In this document: positions 8,102-16,492 of the stretch, in pieces | Position numbering within the stretch: the first letter of the stretch is position 1 | How the letters are laid out: each line of letters starts with the position of its first letter | The notes under the pieces: model-generated | Seen by the model: only the letters and a program-made list of their open reading frames with translations | The model's database searches: none | What the model was told of the DNA's origin: nothing | Position numbers and translations under genes: made by a program | Source of the DNA: Clostridia bacterium | GTDB taxonomy: Bacteria; Bacillota; Clostridia; Oscillospirales; Acutalibacteraceae | Assembly (NCBI GenBank): GCA_017409265.1 | Contig: JAFQSY010000039.1 | Coordinates: forward strand, 124,001-188,000 | Length of the DNA stretch: 64,000 bases | Reading direction: 5' to 3'

Positions 8102-9511
8102 ATGTTAAAAACATATCTTTGCATAATTCTTGCTGCACTTCAGACTTTTCTGTTTTCTGTTGAATCGCTTGGAAAAATTCAGACGGTGGGAGTGAATAAA
8201 TTCGTGGAATATCAGATTTTTGAATCCTTCGGTACAAGCTCTGCATGGTGGTCGCAGACCATTGATAATGAAGAAACCGCAAAGGAAATTGCAAGGCTTC
8301 TTTATGACGATGAAACGGGCCTGGGGCTTGATATTTACCGCTATAATATCGGTGCGGGCGAAAAGGATAACCCTAATTCAAGAATAGGCGATCCCAACAG
8401 AAGAACAGAGAGCTTTTATGTTTTCAACGAAGAAACAGGGGAGTATGAATACGATTTTACACGTGACGCAAACGCAAGAAGGATGCTTAATTATGCGGTT
8501 GAATACGGTGCAACGCAGGTTATTCTTTTTTGCAACAGCCCCCATTTTTCAATGACCGCCAACGGTCATGCATCAGGAGGGTATGAAACCTATGTTTCAA
8601 ATCATCCGAAGGAAAAATATGCAGAGTTTGTAGATTATGTTCTCACAATAGCGGATTGGTTTGTTGAGCAGGGATATCCCGTTACAGCCATATCGCCCAT
8701 AAATGAGCCTCAGTGGGATTGGGGAGGTCCATGGACCCGCCAGGAATGCTGCCACTACACGGCTGATGAAACAATTGAACTTCTGGAAATGTTTGCTCTT
8801 GAAATGCAGAAGCGAAATTCTCCCTATAAGCTCAGCGGTACCGAAACAGGTGAGCTTTCACCGGGATACTATGAATATGTTGATAAATTCTTTGCAAGCC
8901 CTATTCTCAATGAATTTTGCGATTCGATAAGCGGACACAGTTATTGGCTTGATAATAACATACCCGTCAAAAGCCAATTCGGCGCAAAAATGGCAGAGCA
9001 GTATCCCAATAAAAAATTTGAGATGAGCGAGTGGTGTGAGCTTCCGCTTAAAATTGACTCAACAACGATTGACAGCGGTCTGTATATGGCGAATATCATT
9101 GCACAGGATCTGAATTGCATGAATGCAGTTTCGTGGCAGAGCTGGACAGCCGTCAACGGCGACGGTCTTATGGAAATCAAAGATGGTGATCTTGTAATCT
9201 ATAACAGATATTATGCCTACAAGCAGTTCTCGAATTTTATAAAACCGGGTATGGTAAGGGTTGATGTTTTTGACAGCCTTAAAGCTGACAGCAAAATCGT
9301 TTCAACCGCATTCACGAACGGTGAGGAAACCGTGCTTGTGCTTATAAATAACGAAGAAACCGAAGCGGAATTAAAGCTTGCGGGTCTTTACGGAGAAATG
9401 CAGATTTTTGTTACGGATAAAGAACATAACTGCGAAAATGTTTATAAAGGCAAATTTATGAAAAAGAATGCTTTGCCGCCGAGAAGCATAACAACAATAG
9501 TGCTGAGATAA
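8102..9511 (+). CDS. Secreted GH30-family glycoside hydrolase
   Basis: 469 residues with a hydrophobic N-terminal leader (about residues 1-20). The TIM-barrel part contains ISPINEPQ, with acid/base Glu202, and MSEWCEL, with nucleophile Glu310, placed as in clan GH-A family 30. The early ESFGTSSAWW and later DIYRYNIGAGE are also typical. A C-terminal all-beta side domain (about 385-469) is fused, as is usual for GH30. Known members cleave beta-1,6-galactan, beta-1,6-glucan, xylan or glucosylceramide; which applies here cannot be decided. It stands alone with its own promoter and is followed by a bidirectional terminator. GGGAGA is the ribosome site. Confidence 0.88.
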   Translation: MLKTYLCIILAALQTFLFSVESLGKIQTVGVNKFVEYQIFESFGTSSAWWSQTIDNEETAKEIARLLYDDETGLGLDIYRYNIGAGEKDNPNSRIGDPNRRTESFYVFNEETGEYEYDFTRDANARRMLNYAVEYGATQVILFCNSPHFSMTANGHASGGYETYVSNHPKEKYAEFVDYVLTIADWFVEQGYPVTAISPINEPQWDWGGPWTRQECCHYTADETIELLEMFALEMQKRNSPYKLSGTETGELSPGYYEYVDKFFASPILNEFCDSISGHSYWLDNNIPVKSQFGAKMAEQYPNKKFEMSEWCELPLKIDSTTIDSGLYMANIIAQDLNCMNAVSWQSWTAVNGDGLMEIKDGDLVIYNRYYAYKQFSNFIKPGMVRVDVFDSLKADSKIVSTAFTNGEETVLVLINNEETEAELKLAGLYGEMQIFVTDKEHNCENVYKGKFMKKNALPPRSITTIVLR

Positions 9512-9515
9512 AGAA

Positions 9516-9548
9516 AAATCCGTTGCCGAAAAAATCGGTAACGGATTT
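9516..9548. terminator. Bidirectional terminator
   Basis: 14-bp stem with one mismatch, AAATCCGTT.CCGA against its complement, with an A5 loop. It is followed by GTTTTA on the plus strand and by TTTTTC on the minus strand. Serves GH30 and the convergent lipoprotein gene. Confidence 0.8.
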
Positions 9549-9551
9549 GTT

Positions 9552-10421
9552 TTAATCAAAATATATCGAAGTATCATTTGTGTAAGCTATGTCAAGAGTT
9601 TTGAGGTTTGTGTTGTATAGCATGAAAACGCCGTAATTATCTTTGGTAAGGTCGCCCGACATGACGGTGAAGCCGTCAACGGTGGATGTTGAAAGTATGC
9701 CTTCAAAGCCTTCGGCTTCAATTTCAAAAAAATATTCTTCAAATTCGGCTCGTTCAACACCGACAAAGCCGTTGGAGAATCGGAATTCCCAATGCCACGC
9801 AGGCATTGCAAAGCTACCCTCAAACTCGTCTGTAATCTGTTCTCCGTTTCCGTCGTGACCGCAGAAGGAACCGATGCTCATGCAGTATCCGTTGAATTTC
9901 GGAAAATATTCTTCAAGAGCGGAAGGAAAGTTATCGACGCATTGCGCAATATCAATTTGAAAAATGATTTCGCCGCTGTCTGTTGCGGTTGAGTCACTTA
10001 TTCTGACATAGGTTTCGCCGTTCTGCCAATAACCGCTGAAGCCGTCGGTGTAATAGGTTCCGTTTTTGATGCTCTTTGCACCGCCCTTATATCCGAGTGA
10101 AATCATTTCGTTGGAGAACGAATAAAATTCCTGCTCGGGGCAGATAAAGGTTATTCTGTAAAAATCGGTGCTGTAAGCAAAAGCCTCAGAAACGCCTTCA
10201 CCCTTTACAATCGAAAAATCGTGTGTGCCTTTGGGCGGTGATGGGAATTTTTCGGGAAGAAGGTCAGTTCCCCATTCGGTTATCACGTTGTATTTTTCTG
10301 TTACTGATTCCGGTGTGGTTATATTTTCAGCATCGGAAGGTGTTGCAACGGGATTGCCGTCAGAGCATGAACAAAGAAACAGCATTAAAAAAGCAAGAAA
10401 TACTGCCGAAAGTTTTTTCAT
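9552..10421 (-). CDS. Hypothetical lipoprotein
   Basis: 289 residues. Lipoprotein signal: MKKLSAVFLAFLMLFLCSCS, with a lipobox LCSC, so it is anchored outside the membrane. A Ser/Thr/Pro-poor acidic region follows, with regularly spaced aromatic residues and no recognised domain. ATG 10421 is chosen because GGAGGA lies 7 nt upstream; the ORF can be extended by 14 residues but that would precede the signal peptide. Divergent from the RluA gene, convergent with GH30. Function unknown. Confidence 0.7.
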   Translation of the reverse strand: MKKLSAVFLAFLMLFLCSCSDGNPVATPSDAENITTPESVTEKYNVITEWGTDLLPEKFPSPPKGTHDFSIVKGEGVSEAFAYSTDFYRITFICPEQEFYSFSNEMISLGYKGGAKSIKNGTYYTDGFSGYWQNGETYVRISDSTATDSGEIIFQIDIAQCVDNFPSALEEYFPKFNGYCMSIGSFCGHDGNGEQITDEFEGSFAMPAWHWEFRFSNGFVGVERAEFEEYFFEIEAEGFEGILSTSTVDGFTVMSGDLTKDNYGVFMLYNTNLKTLDIAYTNDTSIYFD

Positions 10422-10501
10422 TTTTAATCCTCCGTAAAAACAATGTGACCGGGATTTACCCACTCACCTTATCACAAAATAAAGAAAAATTCAACCCGTT
10501 G

Positions 10502-10531
10502 TTGCAACATATATCCGATTTATGCTATACT
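10502..10531 (+). promoter_or_regulatory. Probable promoter of the RluA-family gene
   Basis: -35 TTGCAA (10502-10507), 18-bp spacer, -10 TATACT (10526-10531) with an extended TGC just before it. Confidence 0.6.
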
Positions 10532-10561
10532 TTAACCCGAATAATTAACAGGAGAAAAATT

Positions 10562-11440
10562 ATGCCGAGAACTATTGATTATACGGTTACTCCCGAATAT
10601 GACGGCAGAAAAACAGTTCATTTTCTGCGCGGTGGCTGCGGATTTTCGGCAAGGCTGATGAAAAAGGTAAAATTCAGTCTTGTCTGCGACGGAAAACCTC
10701 TGCGCACAATTGATAAAGTTAAGGCAGGCGATGTTATCAGCGTAACAATTCCCGATGACGATGTTCTGCCCGAAGCGCTGCATGCTGAAATAAATGTTAT
10801 TTATGAAGATGATGATATTCTTGTTGTTAACAAGTCACCGTTTATGGCAATGCATCCGACCCATAACCATCAGGGCGATACACTTGCCAACGCCGTTACC
10901 GCATATCTGGCCGGAAAAGGCAAAAATGCCGCTTTCAGGGCAGTCGGCAGACTTGATAAGGGCACTTCGGGCGTTGTTGTCTGTGCGCTTAACAAGCTTT
11001 CTGCAAGCAAGCTTGCAGGCAATGTGAACAAAGAATATTATGCGCTTGTCAAGGGCGAGCTTTGCGGCGAGGGCAGGGTGGATGTTCCGATTTACCGACC
11101 TGACCCGATGAAAACTATCCGTGCATGTTCTTATGAAAAAGGCGTTGAATCCGCCGTTACAAATTGGAAGGTTGAAAAGAAATTCAGCGGAGCAACGCTT
11201 TTGAGTCTGCGCCTTGAAACAGGCAGAACCCATCAGATAAGGGTGCACATGGCATATTCGGGTCATCCGCTTGCAGGCGACGATATGTACGGAGATTTTA
11301 TGACGGAAATCGGGCATCAGCTTCTTCATTGCCGCCGATGTTTTTTTACTCATCCCGTAACTGGTGAAAAGATGGAGTTTGAAGCGGATTTTTATGAGGA
11401 TTTTCTTATTGCCATGGATTTGCTTGCCCAGATTGAATAA
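10562..11440 (+). CDS. RluA-family RNA pseudouridine synthase
   Basis: 292 residues. The catalytic signature GRLDKGTSGVVV contains the invariant Asp132, and LETGRTHQIRVHMAYSGHPLAGD is the second RluA motif. An S4-like N-terminal part (FSARLMKKVKFS, then GDVISV) precedes the catalytic domain. It isomerises uridine to pseudouridine in 23S rRNA or tRNA; the exact site is not predictable. The ATG at 10562 has an AGGAGA 6 nt upstream. The frame is open for 113 codons upstream, but that stretch crosses the lipoprotein leader and a promoter and is not coding. Confidence 0.9.
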   Translation: MPRTIDYTVTPEYDGRKTVHFLRGGCGFSARLMKKVKFSLVCDGKPLRTIDKVKAGDVISVTIPDDDVLPEALHAEINVIYEDDDILVVNKSPFMAMHPTHNHQGDTLANAVTAYLAGKGKNAAFRAVGRLDKGTSGVVVCALNKLSASKLAGNVNKEYYALVKGELCGEGRVDVPIYRPDPMKTIRACSYEKGVESAVTNWKVEKKFSGATLLSLRLETGRTHQIRVHMAYSGHPLAGDDMYGDFMTEIGHQLLHCRRCFFTHPVTGEKMEFEADFYEDFLIAMDLLAQIE

Positions 11441-11495
11441 TTATCCGAATTTTCTGCAAATATTTTGGCTTTTTGCAATAAAAATACAATTTTAC

Positions 11496-11524
11496 TTTAC
11501 TTTTTATAATGTTGATGATATAAT
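11496..11524 (+). promoter_or_regulatory. Probable promoter of the amino-acid ABC operon
   Basis: -35 TTTACT (11496-11501), 17-bp spacer, -10 TATAAT (11519-11524), 31 bp before the binding-protein ATG. The AT-rich stretch also holds a second TATAAT at 11505-11510. Confidence 0.5.
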
Positions 11525-11555
11525 GAAGCCATCAAAATTACGGAGGTAATTCCAA

Positions 11556-12416
11556 ATGAAAAAATTTGCAAAGGTTCTTGCGGTTGTTATGATTTTTGCT
11601 CTCACCGCAACAATGTTCTTCGGCTGCGGCGATAATGCAGCAGATACCAAGGCCGTTAAGGTTGTTGACATTGACCTCACACAGGAAGAATACGCTTTCG
11701 GTGTTGATAAGACCCAGCCCGAGCTTCTTACATCGGTAAATGAATTTATTGCTGAAATTAAGGCTGACGGCACATTTGACGATATCTGCAACAAGTATTT
11801 CGGCGATGGAACTCCCACCGCTGTCGCTTCTGCAGCTCTCGACCCCTCAAAGGATCAGCTTGTTGTTGCAACAAACGCAGCATTCGAGCCTTTTGAGTAT
11901 ACAGTAGGCGAATCATATTATGGTATTGATATGGAAATTGCTGCTCTTCTTGCAGAAAAGCTCGGCAAGGAGCTTGTTATCAGCAATATGGACTTCGATT
12001 CGGTTTGTCTTTCGGTAGGTCAGCAGAAGTGTGATATCGCAATGGCAGGTCTTACAATTAAACCCGACAGAGAAGAGTATGTTAACTTCTCCGATTCATA
12101 TTATTCGGCATCGCAGAGAATCATCGTCAAGGGTGACGATGCAACATTTGATGCATGCACAGATGCAGCATCTGTTGAAGCAATCCTTAATACTTTTGAT
12201 GCAGAAACAAAAATCGGCGTTCAGAACGGAACAACAGGTCAGTTCTACGTTGAAGGTGATGAAAGCTGGGGTTTTGCAGGCTTCGATGCAACATGCGTAG
12301 GGTATAAGAACGGCTCTCTTGCAGTTCAGGATCTTATTAACGGCGGTATCAGCTATGTTATCATTGACTCCGCTCCCGCTGCATGTATAACAGAAGCTAT
12401 CAACGCAGTTCAGTAA
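11556..12416 (+). CDS. Amino-acid ABC transporter substrate-binding lipoprotein, apparently circularly permuted
   Basis: 286 residues with a lipobox FFGC (Cys24). Residues 101-286 match the SBP_bac_3 family: LVVATNAAFEPFEY, GIDMEIAALLAEKLG, CDIAMAGLTI, NFSDSYY, and VIIDSAPAA. The chain stops right after VIIDSAPAACITEAI, where family members normally continue with a strand, EEYGIAV, a helix and a KYFG end. That missing piece is found at the N-terminus instead (about 34-84): KVVDIDLTQEEYAFGV, PELLTSVNEFIAEIKADG, DDICNKYFG. The order of elements is thus rotated, with a 16-residue linker joining the old C- and N-termini. It feeds the permease and ATPase downstream. GGAGG ribosome site. Confidence 0.88.
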   Translation: MKKFAKVLAVVMIFALTATMFFGCGDNAADTKAVKVVDIDLTQEEYAFGVDKTQPELLTSVNEFIAEIKADGTFDDICNKYFGDGTPTAVASAALDPSKDQLVVATNAAFEPFEYTVGESYYGIDMEIAALLAEKLGKELVISNMDFDSVCLSVGQQKCDIAMAGLTIKPDREEYVNFSDSYYSASQRIIVKGDDATFDACTDAASVEAILNTFDAETKIGVQNGTTGQFYVEGDESWGFAGFDATCVGYKNGSLAVQDLINGGISYVIIDSAPAACITEAINAVQ

Positions 12417-12437
12417 ACCATAAAATAAAATAACAGC

Positions 12438-12460
12438 AACCCCACCTTTCGGGTGGGGTT
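12438..12460 (+). terminator. Intra-operon stem-loop (attenuator) after the binding-protein gene
   Basis: AACCCCACC paired with GGTGGGGTT across a 5-nt loop, followed by only a short T tract. Likely lets the binding protein be made in excess of the permease and ATPase. Confidence 0.65.
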
Positions 12461-12484
12461 TACTGTGTCAAAAGGAATTTTGAT

Positions 12485-13192
12485 ATGAATTTTGAAGCGA
12501 AAATAAATAAATTTTTAGAGATTCTTATTGATTACAAAGGCTATGTAAAGGTAATCGAAGGTCTTGAAAATACACTGAAAATTGCAATTCTCGGTCTGAT
12601 AATCGGTATTGTTATCGGTACGGTTATTGCAACGGTAAGAGTTATACCCAAATATAAGACTCTTCCGAGAGTGCTTAACTCCATCTGTACCTTCTATGTC
12701 GGATTTTTCAGAGGAACTCCGATGGTTGTTCAGCTTTTGCTGTTCTATTATGTTGCGCTGCCCCTCATGGGAATCAATCTTCCCTCGGTCAGCGTAGCAA
12801 TTGCAGTTTTCGGTCTTAACAGCGGCGCTTACATATCTGAAATCATGCGAAGCGGCATTCAGTCCGTCGATTACGGTCAGACCGAAGGCGGACGTTCTGT
12901 CGGTTTGAGCTTTTCAACAACAATGATGAAGATTGTTATTCCGCAGGCTGTTAAGAATATCCTTCCTACTCTCGGCAATGAATTTATTGTGCTTATAAAA
13001 GAAACCTCAATTGTTTCGTTTATCGGTGCGGCAGACCTTTACGTTGCATTTAATTATATCGGCTCAAACAGCTATGAGTTTATGGTGCCGTATCTGGCGA
13101 TGGCGATTATTTATATCGTTATCGTTTGCCTTATTACCCTGCTTATAAAATTCATGGAAAGGAGCTTGAAGAAGAGTGATAGACGTAATTGA
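12485..13192 (+). CDS. Polar amino-acid ABC transporter permease
   Basis: 235 residues with five or six membrane helices. It belongs to the HisM/GlnP family. The first helix is preceded by [13 protein letters not shown], and the EAA-loop region reads [34 protein letters not shown], the contact with the ATPase. Works as a homodimer with the binding protein at 11556 and the ATPase at 13176. Starts 68 nt after the binding-protein gene, beyond the stem-loop, and overlaps the ATPase start by 17 bp. The specific amino acid is not predictable. Confidence 0.92.
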   Translation: MNFEAKINKFLEILIDYKGYVKVIEGLENTLKIAILGLIIGIVIGTVIATVRVIPKYKTLPRVLNSICTFYVGFFRGTPMVVQLLLFYYVALPLMGINLPSVSVAIAVFGLNSGAYISEIMRSGIQSVDYGQTEGGRSVGLSFSTTMMKIVIPQAVKNILPTLGNEFIVLIKETSIVSFIGAADLYVAFNYIGSNSYEFMVPYLAMAIIYIVIVCLITLLIKFMERSLKKSDRRN

Positions 13193-13970
13193 TCTCAAAA
13201 AGAGCTTCGGCAAAAACGAAGTCCTCAAGGGAATTGATATCAAAATCAACAAGGGCGATGTTGTTGTTGTCATCGGTCCTTCAGGCTCCGGTAAATCTAC
13301 TTTTTTGCGATGCCTTAACTGCATGGAAGACCCTACAGGCGGTCAGATAATCTTTAACGGTGTTGATATCGCAGATCCCAAGGTTAATATCAACATTCAC
13401 CGCCGCCGTATCGGAATGGTCTTTCAGCATTTCAATTTGTTCAATAACAAAACGGTTATTCAGAATATTATGCTTTCGCCTGTTCTCTGTGCACTTTCGG
13501 ACAGAAGAAAGGCGATAATCCATAACATTTTTTCGAAGAAGAAAGAACCCGTAAGGTCAAAGGACGAGATAAAAAAGACCGAGAAGGAAAATGCGATGAA
13601 GCTTCTCGCAAGAATCGGTCTTGAGGATAAGGCAAACGCTTATCCGTCAACGCTTTCGGGAGGACAGAAGCAGCGTGTTGCGATAGTACGTTCATTGGCG
13701 ATGAATCCCGATGTTATCCTTTTCGATGAACCTACTTCGGCGCTTGACCCGGAAATGGTTGGCGAGGTTCTTGAGGTTATGAAGGAGCTTGCAAATTCAG
13801 GAATGACAATGGTGATTGTTACCCATGAAATGGGCTTTGCAAAGGAAGTCGGCTCAAGAATCGTCTTTATCGATGAGGGTGTTATCAAGGAGGAAAACAA
13901 TCCCAAGGATTTCTTTAACAATCCCCAAGACCCACGTCTTAAAGATTTCCTTTCAAAAGTGCTTATATAA
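13176..13970 (+). CDS. Polar amino-acid ABC transporter ATP-binding protein with an insertion
   Basis: 264 residues. Walker [10 protein letters not shown] (34-42), Q-loop in VFQHFNLF (about 83-90), signature LSGGQ (160-164), Walker [13 protein letters not shown], and a switch His in VTHEMGF. About 25-30 extra lysine-rich residues (roughly 104-135, including [18 protein letters not shown]) lie between the Q-loop and the signature, where GlnQ-type proteins have a short linker. The GTG start at 13176 lies inside the permease gene; an AAGGAG is about 11 nt upstream. It energises the transporter formed with the two preceding genes. Confidence 0.92.
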   Translation: MIDVIDLKKSFGKNEVLKGIDIKINKGDVVVVIGPSGSGKSTFLRCLNCMEDPTGGQIIFNGVDIADPKVNINIHRRRIGMVFQHFNLFNNKTVIQNIMLSPVLCALSDRRKAIIHNIFSKKKEPVRSKDEIKKTEKENAMKLLARIGLEDKANAYPSTLSGGQKQRVAIVRSLAMNPDVILFDEPTSALDPEMVGEVLEVMKELANSGMTMVIVTHEMGFAKEVGSRIVFIDEGVIKEENNPKDFFNNPQDPRLKDFLSKVLI

Positions 13971-13976
13971 GAAACT

Positions 13977-14003
13977 AACGAGCAGCCTTATGACTGCTCG
14001 TTT
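13977..14003 (+). terminator. Terminator of the amino-acid ABC operon
   Basis: ACGAGCAG (13978-13985) paired with CTGCTCGT (13994-14001), 8-nt loop, then TTTCTATTTT. Confidence 0.75.
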
Positions 14004-14051
14004 CTATTTTGGTTTCCAGAAACCGAGTCATTGATATGTCGAAATATAAAG

Positions 14052-14080
14052 TTGACAATGTATCTAGTAAGTAGTAAAAT
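14052..14080 (+). promoter_or_regulatory. Promoter of the first surface-block membrane protein
   Basis: -35 TTGACA (14052-14057), 17-bp spacer, -10 TAAAAT (14075-14080), 20 bp before the ATG. Confidence 0.7.
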
Positions 14081-14099
14081 TAAGAAAGGTGGTGAAATA

Positions 14100-15323
14100 A
14101 TGAAAACCAAGCTTTTAAATTTTGTTACAAATATTAAATATGAAATTGTAATTTTCCTAATGCTGTGTGTTCGGGCATGTCTTAATCTGGATTTTCAAAG
14201 AGGCATGGATAAAAACTTTCTTGTTTATTATCTTGTCGATTTTTCTATGGGCAAAACCTCAAGACTTCTAATAGGTTCTCTTGTGAATGTTTTGACCGAC
14301 ACCCCGACGAAAGCATGGATAAACTGCTTTGCTGGAATTGTTTTGATTCTTACTTTTATCCTTACGGCCATACTTATTGGCAAGCTGATTAAGAGCAGCA
14401 ATGATACGATAAAGCCGGCTGTATTTGTTTTTTCCATGTTTTTTGCATCAGGCATATTTACTCTTTATGGTTATTCAAGATTTTTCGGTATGCTTGATAT
14501 TTATATGTACTTGTTTACAGTTTTTTCGCTGATGGTTGTAAAAAAGAGAATTTTTAAGTGGTTTGTTCCGTTGTTCTGTGCAGGAGGAGTACTGATTAAT
14601 TTTTCTTACGCCATATCGTATTTTCCGCTTGTAGCGCTTGTTTTGCTCTATCTTACTATAACGGAGAAAAAAAAGGCAGAAAATGTTGCGTTGTTATCGG
14701 TGACTGTTTTATCCTGTTTGGCTTTAACGCTTTATTGTGTTTGTATAGGCAATCAGACGGGAATGGTTACTCTGGAGGAGTTGTGGGCTACTATTGAGAA
14801 AAAAAGTGGAATGGATTTTGAATATAGTCATATAAAATATTACGATTACTATTTGTTTGGCGAAGACAGATTGGCTGAAGCTCTTGGGATAAATATTAAT
14901 AAAGGTTCGTTGATGGCAGTTATAGAAACATATCTTGAGTACATATTGAAATACGGATTAAATGAGTTAGAGTTTTTTTCTGTTATTATAGGTTTGCTCC
15001 CGATTATTTCATTTTTTACATTAATTTGGTGTAGATGTATAAAATATTCCGAAACTAAACCAAGAAAATTTATTTATCTGTGTTTTATCCTGTCAAATTT
15101 ATTTATGGTGGTTTGCTTCATTACCTCAACAGATACAATGAGATGGGCGTGCGTGGGAGTGATGCTGCAATTTGCCTTGGCTTTCTTTGTAGTATATAAT
15201 AAAGACATAACATTTGAATCAACGGTAATATGGCTGAAAGGCAAGCTGAAAGATAAGCCGATTGTTGTTGCGGTAGCATTTCTTGTTTATGCTTTTGGAT
15301 TTGAGTTCAGTATTACAGGATAA
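14100..15323 (+). CDS. Unknown polytopic membrane protein in the glycan-like block
   Basis: 407 residues with about nine or ten hydrophobic helices and one larger loop near residues 215-260 (EELWATIEKKSGMDFEYSH). An early VDFSMGKTSRLLIGSL segment recalls a loop seen in glycan-polymerase or GT-C-like membrane proteins, but no family can be assigned. ATG 14100 has AAAGGTGG 7 nt upstream and a promoter just before; the longer reading from 14031 would cover that promoter. By eye the gene is more AT-rich than its left neighbours, with many TTT, TTA and AAA codons, suggesting acquired DNA. Flanked by terminators on both sides, so monocistronic. Confidence 0.7.
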   Translation: MKTKLLNFVTNIKYEIVIFLMLCVRACLNLDFQRGMDKNFLVYYLVDFSMGKTSRLLIGSLVNVLTDTPTKAWINCFAGIVLILTFILTAILIGKLIKSSNDTIKPAVFVFSMFFASGIFTLYGYSRFFGMLDIYMYLFTVFSLMVVKKRIFKWFVPLFCAGGVLINFSYAISYFPLVALVLLYLTITEKKKAENVALLSVTVLSCLALTLYCVCIGNQTGMVTLEELWATIEKKSGMDFEYSHIKYYDYYLFGEDRLAEALGININKGSLMAVIETYLEYILKYGLNELEFFSVIIGLLPIISFFTLIWCRCIKYSETKPRKFIYLCFILSNLFMVVCFITSTDTMRWACVGVMLQFALAFFVVYNKDITFESTVIWLKGKLKDKPIVVAVAFLVYAFGFEFSITG

Positions 15324-15362
15324 AAATATCTTGCACAAGTTAAAAACCTGTGCAAGATATTT
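15324..15362. terminator. Bidirectional terminator
   Basis: 14-bp perfect stem AAATATCTTGCACA and its complement with an 11-nt loop, followed by CTTTTTGTT. It begins directly after the membrane-protein stop. Confidence 0.8.
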
Positions 15363-15395
15363 CTTTTTGTTAAGCTTAAATTTTGAGGGTCAGGT

Positions 15396-16331
15396 TCAAA
15401 TATTTGAATATTGATTGTTCTTAATTATTTGATATGCTTTGGTCAGTTCTTTAATTCCGTCATCAAGAGAATAAAGGGGCTTCCAGCCGAGAGACTCAAG
15501 TTTTTCATTGGAAACTATGTAGTTTCTCTTGTCGGGGTCTTCTCCGATGGGTGCTTCAATATAAACGAATTCAGGAATAATAAGCTTAATTCTTTCGCAA
15601 AGCTCAATTTTTGAAAGATTTGAATCCGAAAGACCGCAATTGTGGGTGTTTCCCTCCATTTTTTCGAAATTATTAATTGCAAACCAAAATGCATTTGCCG
15701 CATCTCTGACGTGAAGATAATTTCTCTTGAAGCTGCCTTCGAAAACGACAAGTGTTCTGTCAAAAACCGCCCTATAAACGAAATCGTTAACAAGCAGGTC
15801 GGTTCTCATTCTCGGAGATGCCCCGAAAAGAGTTGCGAACCTAAATGCAGTCGTGTTGCTTTCGTTGAGGACAGCTGCTTCTGCTTCAACCTTGCTTTTT
15901 CCATAAATTGAAATAGGTTTTATGGGAGATTTTTCAGTACAGAAATTTTCTCCTTCGCCGAGACCGTAGCCGCTGTTTGTGCAAGGGAAAATAATACGTT
16001 GACCTTTTTCTCTTAAACGAAGAATCATTTTTATTGCGTCAAGGTTGATTGAATAAGCTGAGCAAACCTCTTTATTACATATGGGAAAACCTGCGAGTGC
16101 GGCAAGCGGAATTATATAGTCCTTACCTTTCATCGCTTCTTTAACTACGCTTTCATTGCGAGCATCGGCGTTTATTATTTCAAAATTCGGATTTGTGCAA
16201 CAATCAAGAAGAGGGCTTTGGTTATAAAAGAAATTGTCAAGCACCGTAACGCGGCATCCCTTTAGAAGGAGAAGGGGAACAAGAACAGCACCGATATAGC
16301 CGGCGCCGCCGGTGACGAGAATGTTTAGCAT
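15396..16331 (-). CDS. NAD-dependent sugar epimerase/dehydratase (extended SDR)
   Basis: 311 residues. N-terminal GGAGYIG (8-14) is the NAD(P) loop. The active site comprises the CTNSGYG stretch (117-123) and YGKSK with Tyr143 and Lys147. The C-terminal part binds a nucleotide-sugar. The family acts on NDP-sugars as epimerase, dehydratase or reductase. Position in a block with heptose-activating enzymes suggests an NDP-heptose or related NDP-sugar substrate, which is inference. It is transcribed alone from the promoter at 16366-16394; no strong SD is visible before the ATG (GGAAGTG 9 nt upstream). Confidence 0.85.
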   Translation of the reverse strand: MLNILVTGGAGYIGAVLVPLLLLKGCRVTVLDNFFYNQSPLLDCCTNPNFEIINADARNESVVKEAMKGKDYIIPLAALAGFPICNKEVCSAYSINLDAIKMILRLREKGQRIIFPCTNSGYGLGEGENFCTEKSPIKPISIYGKSKVEAEAAVLNESNTTAFRFATLFGASPRMRTDLLVNDFVYRAVFDRTLVVFEGSFKRNYLHVRDAANAFWFAINNFEKMEGNTHNCGLSDSNLSKIELCERIKLIIPEFVYIEAPIGEDPDKRNYIVSNEKLESLGWKPLYSLDDGIKELTKAYQIIKNNQYSNI

Positions 16332-16365
16332 GTTATGTCACTTCCATTGTTTTATTGTTAAAATT

Positions 16366-16394
16366 ATTTTATCACTTTGTTTTCTGTTAGTCAA
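16366..16394 (-). promoter_or_regulatory. Promoter of the SDR epimerase gene
   Basis: Minus-strand -35 TTGACT (16389-16394), 17-bp spacer, -10 TAAAAT (16366-16371). Confidence 0.65.
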
Positions 16395-16429
16395 TGATAT
16401 AAATGCATATCTGTATAAACTGTGTTTTG

Positions 16430-16458
16430 TTGACATTGTTCTTGTTAAATGATATAAT
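16430..16458 (+). promoter_or_regulatory. Consensus sigma-A promoter of the second unknown membrane protein
   Basis: -35 TTGACA (16430-16435), exact 17-bp spacer, -10 TATAAT (16453-16458). Divergent from the epimerase promoter. Confidence 0.8.
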
Positions 16459-16492
16459 GATTAAGTATAATCCTGTTCAGGAGCGTGTTAAT

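Noticed and set aside
10223-10561. 113-codon upstream extension of the RluA ORF
   Set aside because: It crosses the divergent lipoprotein's leader, the extended -10 promoter and the SD; no homologous domain there.
10835-11353. 172-codon antisense ORF in the RluA gene
   Set aside because: Shadow of a strongly coding frame; its residues have no recognisable pattern.
12438-12460. Full terminator ending transcription before the permease
   Set aside because: The T tract is short and the permease and ATPase lack a promoter of their own, so partial read-through (attenuation) fits better.
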